Source: Eshraghiella sp051880035 (GTDB lineage: Bacteria > Bacillota > Clostridia > Lachnospirales > Lachnospiraceae). Taken from it: a stretch of DNA of 47,191 nucleotides. Positions 8,015 to 17,020 of the stretch are shown piece after piece. Under the pieces are notes generated by a model. It made no database searches and had not been told where the DNA came from. It saw only the letters and a program-made list of their open reading frames with translations. The translations under genes were made by a program, and so were the position numbers. Position 1 is the first letter of the stretch; each line of letters starts with the position of its first letter. The stretch covers positions 1 to 47,191 of the forward strand of contig JBJENE010000037.1 in NCBI GenBank assembly GCA_051880035.1, in the 5' to 3' direction.

Positions 8015-9403
8015 CTATATATTAAATACTTTCATAAGCTTTTTATGAATATCCTGAATGCCCTCAGGCTTTTCGATTTTCGGTGCACGGGAATCCAGAA
8101 GCCAGGTCTTCGCATAATGCGTATCCGATACTTTAAACATCGGCGGTTCTGCCAATGTATCTATTTTGAGGCAGTACGGATTTCGCGGTGCAAAAGCATC
8201 ACCTACAATATTATTGTACAGTGAAGGAGGGGTTCCTGTAATGGAATAAAGTTTCTTGTCCTTCTCTGCCAATTGCGGAAGCGAAGACAACAATGCCCAT
8301 GTATACGGATGTCTTGGATCATAGAATATCTCTTCCACTGTTCCGAGTTCAACAATCTGACCGGCATACAACACGGCAACCCTGTCCGCAATATTAGCAA
8401 CAACTCCAAGGTCATGAGTAATAAAGACTGTTGTATAGTTAAATTCTTTCTGGAGATCTTTGATAAGTTTTAAAATCTGTGCCTGAATTGTAACATCAAG
8501 TGCGGTAGTAGGCTCATCGCAGATCAGAATCTTAGGTTGACATGACAATGCGATTGCAATTACAATACGCTGTCTCATACCACCCGAATACTGGAAAGGA
8601 TAATCATCAAATCGTTTCTCAGCATTGGGTATTCCTACCTTGCGCATCAGTTCAAGCGCTCTCTGTCTTGCTTCTGCCGCCGTACAATCCTGATGTTTCA
8701 TTATTATGGAAGTAATCTGTTTTCCAATGGTAATAATCGGATTCAGGGATGTCATTGGATCCTGAAATACAGTGGCAATTTTACCGCCTCTGATCTGGCT
8801 CCAGTCTTTATAATATTTTACATTTGCAAGATTTAATACACATGTTCCGTGAAGTATTTCAGGAGTCTCATCCAGATAGCGTACACGAAATGCAACATTG
8901 TCAAATACGGCATTTCTCTGACTCTCGTCCATAATATCTACGCCAATCCGTATTGCCTTTTTGAAAGCTTTTAACAGCTTGTGGATTAACTGGACTCTTT
9001 TTCTGATATCATAACGTCCGACTGACAGATAAATTTCTTTGGCCAGAATTTCATTGCGTTTATATATATCTTCCGTAATCTCCTTGCCTGAATATGAATT
9101 AAGTTTTTTATGTGCACGCTTAATCATATGCCTGGCCGGGAGATTCAGCCTTACTTTGGTATCGGCAAGTTCGTCATCATTGAAAATAATCTTTCCGTTA
9201 CTTACAAATCCGTTGGAATCCAGCATACCTACAAAAGTCTTTGTAAATACGGATTTTCCCGAACCTGATTCTCCAACTATGGCAATGGACTCGTTTTCAT
9301 AAATATCAAGAGAAATTCCGGAAATTGCAGTTAAGGTTCTTCCGCGAACCCGGAATTTAACTTCCAGATCTTCAATAGATAAAAGTACTTTTTTATTTTC
9401 CAT
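8015..9403 (-). CDS. oppD: Oligopeptide ABC transporter ATP-binding protein (OppD/AmiE-like) with internal insertion
   Basis: A 462-residue ATPase. Walker A GESGSGKSV is at 44-52, the Q-loop VFQDPMTSLNP near 212, the signature YSGGMRQRIV and Walker B LICDEPTTALD. The C-terminal region has ADRVAVLYAGQIVELG and HPYTWALLSSLP, typical of OppD. Between Walker A and the Q-loop there are about 160 residues instead of the usual 50-60. The extra stretch, about 80-200, is charged and probably helical. No frameshift is evident. It pairs with OppF to hydrolyse ATP at the cytoplasmic face. AGGAG lies before the ATG. Gene order oppB-C-D-F is standard. Confidence 0.93.
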   Translation of the reverse strand: MENKKVLLSIEDLEVKFRVRGRTLTAISGISLDIYENESIAIVGESGSGKSVFTKTFVGMLDSNGFVSNGKIIFNDDELADTKVRLNLPARHMIKRAHKKLNSYSGKEITEDIYKRNEILAKEIYLSVGRYDIRKRVQLIHKLLKAFKKAIRIGVDIMDESQRNAVFDNVAFRVRYLDETPEILHGTCVLNLANVKYYKDWSQIRGGKIATVFQDPMTSLNPIITIGKQITSIIMKHQDCTAAEARQRALELMRKVGIPNAEKRFDDYPFQYSGGMRQRIVIAIALSCQPKILICDEPTTALDVTIQAQILKLIKDLQKEFNYTTVFITHDLGVVANIADRVAVLYAGQIVELGTVEEIFYDPRHPYTWALLSSLPQLAEKDKKLYSITGTPPSLYNNIVGDAFAPRNPYCLKIDTLAEPPMFKVSDTHYAKTWLLDSRAPKIEKPEGIQDIHKKLMKVFNI

Positions 9404-9455
9404 ACAAATTCTCCTCGTTTTATGCGGAATAAAGCTGTTTTAATTCAGTCGATTC

Positions 9456-10427
9456 TCACATATGTGTTCTTGGATCAGATGCATCACCAAGATTCTGTCC
9501 AACAACATATAATACAATTGTTATGATGGAAGCAACTACTACCGGACTCCAGAACTCAAATCCCCAACCCGGAGTCAGCATTGCACTTTCTGCCTCATAA
9601 ATCAGACGGCCAAGTGACATTTCCGAAAGTCCCATACCAATATATGAAAGAAATACCTCATATGATATGTAAGATGGAATTTCTGCTGCCAATAAGGTAA
9701 CAATTATCGAGGTCATAAACGGTAATATATTCTTCATGGCAATCTTAAATGTTGATGTTCCCAGACATTTCGATGCAAGATTGTATTCACGGTCCCTAAT
9801 AATAATAACCTGGGTTCGGATAAAGTAAGCTATACTCAGCCATCCTGTAATCGTCATGGCAAATACCATGGTCCAGAATTTGGCCGCAAACATCATAACT
9901 ATAATGGAAATAAATAAAATATAAGGCACATTTACAATAACATTATAAATTGCCATCATAATGGTATCAAACCGCTTTGAAAATCCCCATACGGCACCGA
10001 TTATAACACCCACGGTCATATTGATTGCGGCGCAGATAAATGCCAGTGAAATGGAAATACGCGAACCATACCATACAGCATCAAAAGTGGACTGTCCGGC
10101 TGAGCCTGTACCCAGAATCCAGTGAATGTTGTGCCCTAACTGGTCCATAGCCGCTTTAGGGCTCAAATGTTTGGTGGATGCCGATAACAGATTTGCATAT
10201 TTATCATATTCAGAAAATTGCGGATAAATATAGGCAAATGCAATCAGCAGCACTAATATGGCCAGTATTACTATATTAATTTTATTTTTAAAGAAAACCC
10301 TGAATACGGAATGCCAGTATGAATATTTGGGAGCCGTAATCTTTTCAGACTCCAGATCATTATGGTCAACTCTTGCAAACAGTTCCTCTTCAGTCAGACC
10401 AAATTGTGATAAATCATTATTATCCAT
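9456..10427 (-). CDS. oppC: Oligopeptide ABC transporter permease (OppC/AmiD-like)
   Basis: A 323-residue inner-membrane permease. The N-terminal cytoplasmic stretch ends in WHSVFRVFFKNKINIVILAILVLL (first membrane helix, about 50-70). An external segment follows, then the binding-protein-dependent transport domain with about five helices. The EAA-type loop reads EYNLASKCLGTSTFKIAMKNILP. The C-terminus GQNLGDASDPRTH matches the family ending with GD-LRD-PR. It forms the pore with OppB. The start codon lies 5 nt after the oppB stop, so the two are coupled. Confidence 0.93.
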   Translation of the reverse strand: MDNNDLSQFGLTEEELFARVDHNDLESEKITAPKYSYWHSVFRVFFKNKINIVILAILVLLIAFAYIYPQFSEYDKYANLLSASTKHLSPKAAMDQLGHNIHWILGTGSAGQSTFDAVWYGSRISISLAFICAAINMTVGVIIGAVWGFSKRFDTIMMAIYNVIVNVPYILFISIIVMMFAAKFWTMVFAMTITGWLSIAYFIRTQVIIIRDREYNLASKCLGTSTFKIAMKNILPFMTSIIVTLLAAEIPSYISYEVFLSYIGMGLSEMSLGRLIYEAESAMLTPGWGFEFWSPVVVASIITIVLYVVGQNLGDASDPRTHM

Positions 10428-10432
10428 ATTTC

Positions 10433-12004
10433 CTACCTGCCCTTCGATGAGAATGAAATTCTTGGATCCACAAGCGACATCAGTATATCTCCAAGAATAA
10501 TAGAAACTACAGTAAGCACTGCATAGAAAAGTGTCATTCCTATAATAACGCCATTATCATACTTATTAATTGCCTGTGTCAGCATATTACCCGCTCCTGG
10601 AACCGCAAAGACACGCTCCGTAACAATCGCCCCGCACAAAGCTCCCAGAATTCCTCCCGGAACATCATGAATAATCGGAATTGCCGCATTTTTAAGTATA
10701 TGTTTTGAGAAAATTTCTCCCTCTGTAAGACCGCCCGACCTTGCAAATTTTACATAATCGGAATTCATCTGGTCTATCATATAACGGCGAAGCCATTTCA
10801 TCAGACCGGCTATTGAAGGAAGTGCTAACGAAATAATCGGCAGGATATACATCATCTTGTTCTCTGCATCCATATTAAAAGTGGTTGGGAGACCTGCCTT
10901 ACTTCCGATTGCCTTAAACATAAATATGTATGCAAGTGAAGGAACTGCAATAATAAAGATAATATAAGCCGTTCCTATTTTGTCTACCAGTTTATCTTTC
11001 TTTCTTGCCATTAAAACTCCCAGAGGAATTCCTATAAGGTAAGAAAGTATTGACGCTATAATACCTATGGTAAAGGAATATCCAATCTTGGATTTACCGC
11101 TCCTGATTGTATCCACATTGGTGTAATCATCAGTGTATCTTGCTTCATATACCAGGCTTGAGGTCAATGAATCCTTCATATAAGTTGCCGAATGAAGGTC
11201 ATCTGCGCTTTCCTCAACAAGTCCGGTAGGATATGTAATGGCAGACCTGACATACGCACCCTGTGACTGTGTCAATGTGGCAAAAACATCAATACCGGCA
11301 TTGACCGAATAAGAAGTACCAAGATTTATTGTAGCCATATTCTGATGAATGTATGGAAATTTAGAGTCAAAATACACTAAATACTTATGCTGTGTACCAT
11401 TTCCCATGATAGCTGGAGAAAACTTTTCACCGCCATATACAGGATCATGTAAAGTAAATGTCAAGCCTCTTTCTCCCACATCATCTTTAACCGAATGAAT
11501 ATTATCAACCGAAACAAGATGTGTAAAATAGGTCACAACTCTCTTAATGAGCGGGATATCTTTATATGCGAATAATTGCTGTTGTCCGCCATCCGCAACC
11601 TTTCTGGCATTCATCATAACCGCATCAAGTCTGACTACCGTATATCCCTTGGATTCATAATATTCGGTAAACTGTTCTACATATTTACTTACCGCTTCGG
11701 AATCTTTATCAGCCGTACGGCCTATTCCTACAACCTTGCTTCTGGTTGTTTCATCAATCACACCATCGCTTGTAAGTTTAAGCAGATAATCCGAATATGA
11801 TACATAATCCAGATACCCGTAATTATCCCATTGCTGATATTTGTATACGATTCTTGCATTGTTGCTTCGATGAGAATAACTTGAATCATTTGCAAAAATA
11901 AGATCACGGTTCATAAGAGAATACACCATAATCATTACAACTGCAACGACTACCACAATAGATAATATTCCGTATAAAATTCGTTTTAATAAGTACTTTA
12001 CCAT
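10433..12004 (-). CDS. oppB: Oligopeptide ABC transporter permease (OppB/AmiC-like, long form)
   Basis: A 523-residue permease. One N-terminal helix (YLLKRILYGILSIVVVVAVVMI) is followed by about 280 mostly extracytoplasmic residues. The canonical five-helix permease domain then begins at about IGYSFTIGIIASILSYLIG. The EAA-like loop is YVKFARSGGLTEGEIFSKHIL and the end is GDILMSLVDPRI. The length resembles the pneumococcal AmiC permease (about 500 residues) rather than enterobacterial OppB (about 306), which fits the AmiA-like binding protein. ATG at 12004 is preferred; an in-frame GTG at 12013 directly follows the stop of a possible leader peptide. It forms the peptide channel with OppC. Confidence 0.92.
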   Translation of the reverse strand: MVKYLLKRILYGILSIVVVVAVVMIMVYSLMNRDLIFANDSSYSHRSNNARIVYKYQQWDNYGYLDYVSYSDYLLKLTSDGVIDETTRSKVVGIGRTADKDSEAVSKYVEQFTEYYESKGYTVVRLDAVMMNARKVADGGQQQLFAYKDIPLIKRVVTYFTHLVSVDNIHSVKDDVGERGLTFTLHDPVYGGEKFSPAIMGNGTQHKYLVYFDSKFPYIHQNMATINLGTSYSVNAGIDVFATLTQSQGAYVRSAITYPTGLVEESADDLHSATYMKDSLTSSLVYEARYTDDYTNVDTIRSGKSKIGYSFTIGIIASILSYLIGIPLGVLMARKKDKLVDKIGTAYIIFIIAVPSLAYIFMFKAIGSKAGLPTTFNMDAENKMMYILPIISLALPSIAGLMKWLRRYMIDQMNSDYVKFARSGGLTEGEIFSKHILKNAAIPIIHDVPGGILGALCGAIVTERVFAVPGAGNMLTQAINKYDNGVIIGMTLFYAVLTVVSIILGDILMSLVDPRISFSSKGR

Positions 12005-12013
12005 TCTTTCCAC

Positions 12014-12052
12014 TCATTTCTTATAAGTATGAAAAAAGGCGCAGTAAAACAT
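12014..12052 (-). CDS. Possible 12-residue leader peptide of the opp operon
   Basis: An ORF MFYCAFFHTYKK starts in the loop of the leader hairpin, preceded by AGAGGTGTAGTT (GAGG about 7 nt before the ATG). Its TGA abuts an in-frame GTG of oppB. Its translation would cover the 3' arm of the terminator stem. Expression is not proven. Confidence 0.3.
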   Translation of the reverse strand: MFYCAFFHTYKK

Positions 12053-12072
12053 AACTACACCTCTTTGCGCCA
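12030..12072 (-). terminator. Terminator hairpin in the opp leader
   Basis: On the minus strand GGCGCA (12066-12071) pairs with TGCGCC (12038-12043) across a 22-nt loop, followed by TTTTTT. It lies downstream of the predicted opp promoter, so it is a leader attenuator candidate as well as the only terminator after pepF. Confidence 0.65.
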
Positions 12073-12100
12073 TAATTATATGTTTAATTAGTACATTAGG

Positions 12101-12130
12101 ATTATATACCTAATACTGCTCAGAAGTCAA
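12101..12130 (-). promoter_or_regulatory. Promoter of the opp operon
   Basis: On the minus strand TTGACT (12125-12130), an 18-bp spacer and TATAAT (12101-12106). The -35 overlaps the pepF stop codon (12127-12129). The predicted leader is about 85 nt and contains the terminator hairpin. Confidence 0.7.
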
Positions 12131-13806
12131 TATGTATTTAAAAGCCGGGCCTGCAGCCAGGATACCAGTTTTTCCATTGTTCCCTCGGCAAAAGGGTTAC
12201 CGAGTCCTGCATGCTCCGTCAGAGTTTTAAAGTCCTCTGTTCCCGTATTCCTGCAAAAAGTCAGATAGCTCTGCCATGCAGCCTCCCTGTCTTCTTTCAT
12301 CCAATTCAGATATTCCAATGCGCATACCTGAGCCAAAGCATAATCAATAGCATAAAACGGCCACTGGAAAATGTGCTGGATACGCTGCCAGCTGCATCCC
12401 TTCACCAAATTGGAATCACCGTCGTAATTCTTATTTGGGAAATAAGTAAGCTCTAACCTTGCCCAGAGTTCATTGCGCTCCGCCTTGCTCATTGAAGAAT
12501 TCTCATACACAAGCTGTTGGAACTCATCCTGTTCACACTCTCTGGCAATCAGGGACAAGGCATTTTCCAGATGAAGTATACGATAATCCCCGGCACGGTC
12601 ACCGAAAAACAGCTCCATATAAGGCCACGCAAAAAATTCCATTGCCATGGCGTGTGTCTCCGCCGTTTCTGAAGTATACCAGCATTTTTCCCGGATTTCC
12701 TCGTCTCTTTTTAAATAAGACTGGAAAGCATGACCCCCCTCATGGCACATAATATATGCATTTTCCGTAGTTCCGTCAAAATTAGCCATAATAAAAGGTG
12801 CACGATATTTTTCCAGCGGCATCATATATCCGCCACTGCGTTTTCCATCCCGGATTTCCACATCATACAGTTCGTTGTCCAGTAAAAAAGCAATGAACTC
12901 TGCAGTTTCAGGGGACATATCGGTATACATTTTACGGGTAGCCTTAAGGCAGCCTTCTGTATCATAAAGTGGTACCGGATTTCCATCTAAAAAGTAAATC
13001 CTGCTGTCATAGCTGTAAAGTTTGTCGAGCCCCAGCCTTTTTCTGCGGTTTTCCTCCAGCTGCATCAGGAAAGGTACCAGATATTTTTTTACCTGTTCCC
13101 TGAAGAAACTCACATCCCGTACATCATAGCCGATACGGTTCATGCGGAAATAGCTAAGTTCCACAAAGTTTTTATAACCCATTTTAACAGCCTGCTCATC
13201 CCTGTTTTTAACAAGCTTATCAAATATGTCTTCCAGTTCTTCCCGTTTGGTCTCCCATGCGGCAGATAACGCAAGATTGGCTCTCTTACGGACACTTCGG
13301 TCCTTTGATTCAGTCTCAGGTGTCATGAGAGAGGCCTTTACTTTGGTGCCGTTCCAGTCAACCATAACAGTTGAAAAAATATAATTATGACGGCTAAGGA
13401 GATTATTCTCCTCCTGACAAAGTTCAATCAGGTCGCTGTTATATCCCTGCTGTGCAGCTTCCATCATGGCAAATGCCTGATGTCCTATGATTTTCTCCAG
13501 GTAGTCTCTGTACGGTGATGTAAGCATAAGTCTGTCAAACTGATTGTACAGGTCTGCGAGCTTAGGTCCTATCTCATCATAATAAGCCTGCTCCGCGGCA
13601 AAAAACTCATCATTGACATCCATGTCATGATGAAGATAGCAAATATCCATTGGCGTCATATCTGCAATCAGTTCATTTCTTTTTTGGACCACCTCCATGC
13701 AGGCCGGTCCATCAGCGGCCGACTTGAATTCCTGCATAAGTTGTCTGTACCTTTTTTCTATATCCTCGTATTGTACCCGTTCATAGGGCATATCTTTAAA
13801 TTTCAT
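12127..13806 (-). CDS. M3 family oligoendopeptidase (PepF-like)
   Basis: A 559-residue cytoplasmic zinc peptidase. The M3 signature IMCHEGGHAFQSYL (HExxH, about residue 355) is present, with a downstream Glu in the AETHAMAMEF helix that completes the zinc site. The length is within the 550-600 residue range of PepF/M3B enzymes. No signal peptide is seen. It would cut short peptides to smaller products. The gene lies directly upstream of the opp operon on the same strand, with its own promoter, so peptide import and hydrolysis are neighbours. GAGGTGAT lies 8 nt before the ATG. Confidence 0.92.
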   Translation of the reverse strand: MKFKDMPYERVQYEDIEKRYRQLMQEFKSAADGPACMEVVQKRNELIADMTPMDICYLHHDMDVNDEFFAAEQAYYDEIGPKLADLYNQFDRLMLTSPYRDYLEKIIGHQAFAMMEAAQQGYNSDLIELCQEENNLLSRHNYIFSTVMVDWNGTKVKASLMTPETESKDRSVRKRANLALSAAWETKREELEDIFDKLVKNRDEQAVKMGYKNFVELSYFRMNRIGYDVRDVSFFREQVKKYLVPFLMQLEENRRKRLGLDKLYSYDSRIYFLDGNPVPLYDTEGCLKATRKMYTDMSPETAEFIAFLLDNELYDVEIRDGKRSGGYMMPLEKYRAPFIMANFDGTTENAYIMCHEGGHAFQSYLKRDEEIREKCWYTSETAETHAMAMEFFAWPYMELFFGDRAGDYRILHLENALSLIARECEQDEFQQLVYENSSMSKAERNELWARLELTYFPNKNYDGDSNLVKGCSWQRIQHIFQWPFYAIDYALAQVCALEYLNWMKEDREAAWQSYLTFCRNTGTEDFKTLTEHAGLGNPFAEGTMEKLVSWLQARLLNTY

Positions 13807-13831
13807 TTAGTTTATCACCTCGTCTCATTTA

Positions 13832-13861
13832 ATTTTATTTGGTATTTAATAGTCTTGTCAA
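13832..13861 (-). promoter_or_regulatory. Promoter of the M3 oligopeptidase gene
   Basis: On the minus strand consensus TTGACA (13856-13861), an 18-bp spacer and TAAAAT (13832-13837), just upstream of the GAGGTGAT site. Confidence 0.6.
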
Positions 13862-13908
13862 GTATCTGCACAAATCACAGACACCCTCAATGAGACATGC
13901 CGAAAGTA

Positions 13909-14925
13909 TCATTTTATTGCTCCAACAGCAGAAAAAATTTGGTCCATCTTGCCGGCAAGAAAATATCCCATGTTGGCACCGCTGATTTTTTGAAGTTTTT
14001 CAATTGATTCTTCACTGTAAAATGCACTGTGGGGAGTAAGCATCACATTTTTTCTTCCAAGAAGCCGGCTCGATTTCAGGTCCGGTTCTTCCGCTTCCAA
14101 AACATCCAGCCCTGCAGCGCGGACCAATCCGCAATCCAGTGCTTCTGCTAACGCCTGTTCATCCACACTTCCACCTCGTGCCACATTAATGAAAATTGGA
14201 GCTTTCTTCATTTTTCCAAAAGCCTTTGTATCGAAATAATGATAATTTTCCTTCGTAAGATTCATATGATTGGAAATAATATCCGCACACTCTAAAGCTT
14301 TATCTGCCGTAAGAATTTCCACACCCATATCCGCCGCAGCATCAGAAGCCACATACGGGTCCACTACAACCACTTTCATTCCGTATGCTTTTGCAATTTG
14401 GGCTACGCGTTTCCCGATTCTGCCGAACCCGAAAATTGCCAGTGTCTGACTGTTTAAATTTCTGCCTCCAAAAACAGTGTTATATTTCCATTGATATTCA
14501 TTTTCTATTTGTCCTGTATAATATTTCAGATTTCTGTTTAGTGCTCCGATAAGTGCAAAGGTATGCTCTGCCACTTCTTCCGTGCAATATTCCTGTATAT
14601 GGCACACCGTAATCTGATGCCTTGCGGCTGCTTCTATATCAATATTGGCATAACCTGCACCGCTTACGGAAATGCAGGACAATACAGGTGCCGCAGACAT
14701 AATTTTCTCGCCGATTTCCAGAAATCCCGTAATTATTCCATCTACCGGAATCCCATCGGAGTCTTCTGCTTTCCCGCAAAGTTCTTTTATAAGTTCATCA
14801 TCATTCACATATTCCTTTATAAGAATCTCTGTCTTTGCACCATATGCATCCTCAATGCTTTTTATTGTTAAATCATAATTACTTTCCATTGAATTGGAAT
14901 AATCGCATATCAGAATTTTTTTCAC
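13909..14925 (-). CDS. D-isomer specific 2-hydroxyacid dehydrogenase
   Basis: A 338-residue NAD-dependent oxidoreductase that interconverts 2-keto acids and D-2-hydroxy acids. The Rossmann signature FGFGRIGKRVAQ is followed about 20 residues later by VVVDPY (NAD-binding acidic residue). The catalytic set is visible: Arg in NVARGGSVDEQAL, a Glu in LEAEEPD, and His in LTPHSAFYSEE. The substrate cannot be read. The GTG start at 14925 is chosen because AGGAGG lies 7 nt upstream; this makes the gene overlap the aminotransferase gene by 47 nt, implying translational coupling. In the three-gene operon it could reduce the keto acid made by the aminotransferase. Confidence 0.88.
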   Translation of the reverse strand: MKKILICDYSNSMESNYDLTIKSIEDAYGAKTEILIKEYVNDDELIKELCGKAEDSDGIPVDGIITGFLEIGEKIMSAAPVLSCISVSGAGYANIDIEAAARHQITVCHIQEYCTEEVAEHTFALIGALNRNLKYYTGQIENEYQWKYNTVFGGRNLNSQTLAIFGFGRIGKRVAQIAKAYGMKVVVVDPYVASDAAADMGVEILTADKALECADIISNHMNLTKENYHYFDTKAFGKMKKAPIFINVARGGSVDEQALAEALDCGLVRAAGLDVLEAEEPDLKSSRLLGRKNVMLTPHSAFYSEESIEKLQKISGANMGYFLAGKMDQIFSAVGAIK

Positions 14926-15991
14926 AAACAGCCTCCTCTATGATTTCTTTGATTGCAATGAGAACAACCTCCATTTCCTGACTTGTGCCAATGGTAATTC
15001 TTAAATATTTAGCCAGTTTTTCATCCGCAAAATGTCTCGTAAGAATTCCTTCTTCCTTTAACCTGCTGCAAAGTTCTGCGGAGTTTATGGCATCATGATA
15101 ACAGAATACAAAGTTTGCCTTTGAAGGAATTACATAAAAGCCTGATTTTTCAAGCTCTGCCTTAAAATTTTCCCTGTTAATAATCGTCTGTTTTACACAG
15201 CTATCCAGATAACCGCCATCCTTTACCGCCGCAATCCCCGCTGCCATTGTTACAGAATTCAGATTAAACGGATTAAAAGAAAATTTTATTTTATTCATAT
15301 CATCTATGATATCTTTTGATGCAACTGCAAATCCGATATGGGTTCCTGCCATATTCCTGGACTTTGAAAAAGTTCTGACCACTACGAGGTTGGGGTACTT
15401 TACCGCAAGCGGCAGACAGGTTTCTCCGGAATAATCCGCATAAGCCTCATCAACAATAACCATTCTTTCCGTGTTAGCCTTGACAAGGCGTTCGATATCG
15501 GCAACCGGTACGGCCAGACCTGTCGGATTATTGGGATTGGCAAAAATAATATCACCTTTTAGATCCATATAATCCTCAATATCAATGGAAAAATCATCTT
15601 TTACCGGAATTTCTTCCATGGAGAGCCCGTAAGTTTTTGCATAAGTTCTGTAAAATCCATATGTAATATCCGGAAAATATATTTTCATTCCGCGCCTGAA
15701 AAAGCTCATAAGCACAAAGCTTAACACCTCATCTGCGCCGTTTCCCACAAAAACCTCATCCTCCGTCACATTATACACTTCGGCAACTGCTTTTCTGAAC
15801 TGATGGCAGTGCGGATCTGCATAGTAACTCATGTTCCAGATTTCGCTTTTGGAAACCGCCTCAAATACCTTAGGTGAAGGCGGCATGGAACTTTCATTGG
15901 CATTTAGTTTTATATATGGTTTATCCTTTGGCTGTTCACCCGGAACATACGGTTCCATATCCTTATATTCATCTACCAAAAAAATACTCAT
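14879..15991 (-). CDS. PLP-dependent aminotransferase, histidinol-phosphate aminotransferase-like
   Basis: A 370-residue fold-type I aminotransferase of the class I/II, HisC/CobD-like group. IKLNANESSMPPSP at the N-terminus, ANPNNPTG (cofactor and substrate binding), VDEAYADYSG, and the Schiff-base lysine in TFSKSRNMAGTHIGFA are all visible. The C-terminal Arg motif YLRITIGT would bind the substrate carboxylate. No other his genes are nearby, so histidine synthesis is not implied. The flanking pentein hydrolase and D-hydroxyacid dehydrogenase suggest catabolism of an arginine-derived amino acid. AAGGAG lies 6 nt before the ATG. Confidence 0.88.
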   Translation of the reverse strand: MSIFLVDEYKDMEPYVPGEQPKDKPYIKLNANESSMPPSPKVFEAVSKSEIWNMSYYADPHCHQFRKAVAEVYNVTEDEVFVGNGADEVLSFVLMSFFRRGMKIYFPDITYGFYRTYAKTYGLSMEEIPVKDDFSIDIEDYMDLKGDIIFANPNNPTGLAVPVADIERLVKANTERMVIVDEAYADYSGETCLPLAVKYPNLVVVRTFSKSRNMAGTHIGFAVASKDIIDDMNKIKFSFNPFNLNSVTMAAGIAAVKDGGYLDSCVKQTIINRENFKAELEKSGFYVIPSKANFVFCYHDAINSAELCSRLKEEGILTRHFADEKLAKYLRITIGTSQEMEVVLIAIKEIIEEAVCEKNSDMRLFQFNGK

Positions 15992-16013
15992 TGTTTTCTC
16001 CTTCTTGGAATCT

Positions 16014-16850
16014 CTAACCTCTCAAAAGCGGGAATGTCATACAGTGTGGTCCCCCTCCCGCCTTAAGAATTTCCGTAATATCAAGTTCTATTACTTCCAT
16101 TCCTTTCGTCGCAAGCCGTTCATTCACTATCTCATTGCTTTTCAAAGATAATACTCTGTGATTGCCCAGTGCCTGAAGATTACATCCGTGAAGAAAAATT
16201 GCTTTTTCCGGCACATCAATTATTTCGATTCCCCGTTTTTCCAGAAGTTTTTGGAAATCCTTTGGCAGACCATCTTTATATGATACCGCAAGGTTCTCAT
16301 CCACCAGATTAAAACACATATCCAGATGAAGATATGAGGCATTCAGCCGGACTCCTGTCACTTCATAACCCAGTGGCTCCAGTATTCTCCCAATTTCCTT
16401 TAAACCGGCTTCATTCGTTCTGTCCGCCATTCCTACGACAACCCATTTTTCATTCATGAACATGAAGTCGCCGCCTTCGAAAGTCCCCTCTTTTACCTCG
16501 CCAATCATGGGAATATTAAGTGCTTCCATGCGTTTTTTATAATCCACATGTTCCTTATATCTCATGTCCAGTTTAAAATTTCCCATAATATAGCCTTCTT
16601 TAACACAACATCCAAAATCTCTTGAAAACACTGAGTTTGGGCGGTCTTCATCAGGCTCCAGAAATTCCACTTCAACTCCGGCATTACGATATGCATCTAC
16701 AAATTCCCGGTGCTCTTTTAACATTTTATCCACATCCGGGGTAGTATCTTTCCAAAGCTTTGCAATCTCATTAATCGGTGCCGGTTTCAAAAACTGTGGG
16801 CGTGATACCAATACCCTTTTCAATATAGAAGTTCCGTCTTTTACAAACAT
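16014..16850 (-). CDS. Pentein-fold amidinohydrolase (dimethylargininase / arginine deiminase-like)
   Basis: A 278-residue protein of the guanidino-group modifying (amidinotransferase) superfamily. SVFSRDFG with Asp78, GTFEGGDFM with Glu125, YLHLD with His175 and GGGPHC with nucleophile Cys270 near the C-terminus form the expected catalytic set. It would act on arginine, methylated arginine or a related guanidino compound through a covalent amidino-cysteine intermediate. The length matches dimethylargininase-type enzymes better than full arginine deiminase (about 400 residues). ATG at 16850 is preferred because GGGAG precedes it; an in-frame ATG at 16910 would run through a terminator hairpin and has no ribosome site. 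It is first gene of the operon and divergent from a PucR regulator. Confidence 0.85.
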   Translation of the reverse strand: MFVKDGTSILKRVLVSRPQFLKPAPINEIAKLWKDTTPDVDKMLKEHREFVDAYRNAGVEVEFLEPDEDRPNSVFSRDFGCCVKEGYIMGNFKLDMRYKEHVDYKKRMEALNIPMIGEVKEGTFEGGDFMFMNEKWVVVGMADRTNEAGLKEIGRILEPLGYEVTGVRLNASYLHLDMCFNLVDENLAVSYKDGLPKDFQKLLEKRGIEIIDVPEKAIFLHGCNLQALGNHRVLSLKSNEIVNERLATKGMEVIELDITEILKAGGGPHCMTFPLLRG

Positions 16851-16866
16851 AATTCTCCCATGAATG

Positions 16867-16901
16867 CAAAAAAAGGCTTCCGGTATTATTCCGAAAGCCT
16901 C
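16867..16901 (-). terminator. Terminator-like hairpin in the leader of the amidinohydrolase operon
   Basis: On the minus strand AGGCTTTCGG pairs with CCGGAAGCCT (one G-U pair) with a 7-nt loop, followed by seven T. It lies between the intergenic region and the ATG at 16850, so transcription of the operon has to pass it. The opposite pucR gene reads away and cannot use it. Confidence 0.7.
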
Positions 16902-16990
16902 TTTGCTCATTCAGTATTTGTTCTTTTTATAAAATGTACCACAATTCAAACTGTTTTTCTATGGATGTAAGACAATTTTAGTTGGATAAA

Positions 16991-17020
16991 TTTGTAATTT
17001 TTACAAAATTGTGTTATCAT
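16991..17020 (+). promoter_or_regulatory. Promoter of the PucR-family gene with an overlapping dyad
   Basis: TTGTAA (16992-16997), 17-bp spacer, TATCAT (17015-17020). A perfect inverted repeat TTTGTAA-TTT-TTACAAA (16991-17007) covers the -35 and lies in the divergent intergenic region, a plausible operator for the adjacent regulator. Confidence 0.5.

Noticed and set aside
13860..13905. Terminator after the 2-hydroxyacid dehydrogenase gene
   Set aside because: A 7-bp stem (GTGTCTG with CAGATAC) exists but has no T-run and overlaps the next promoter.
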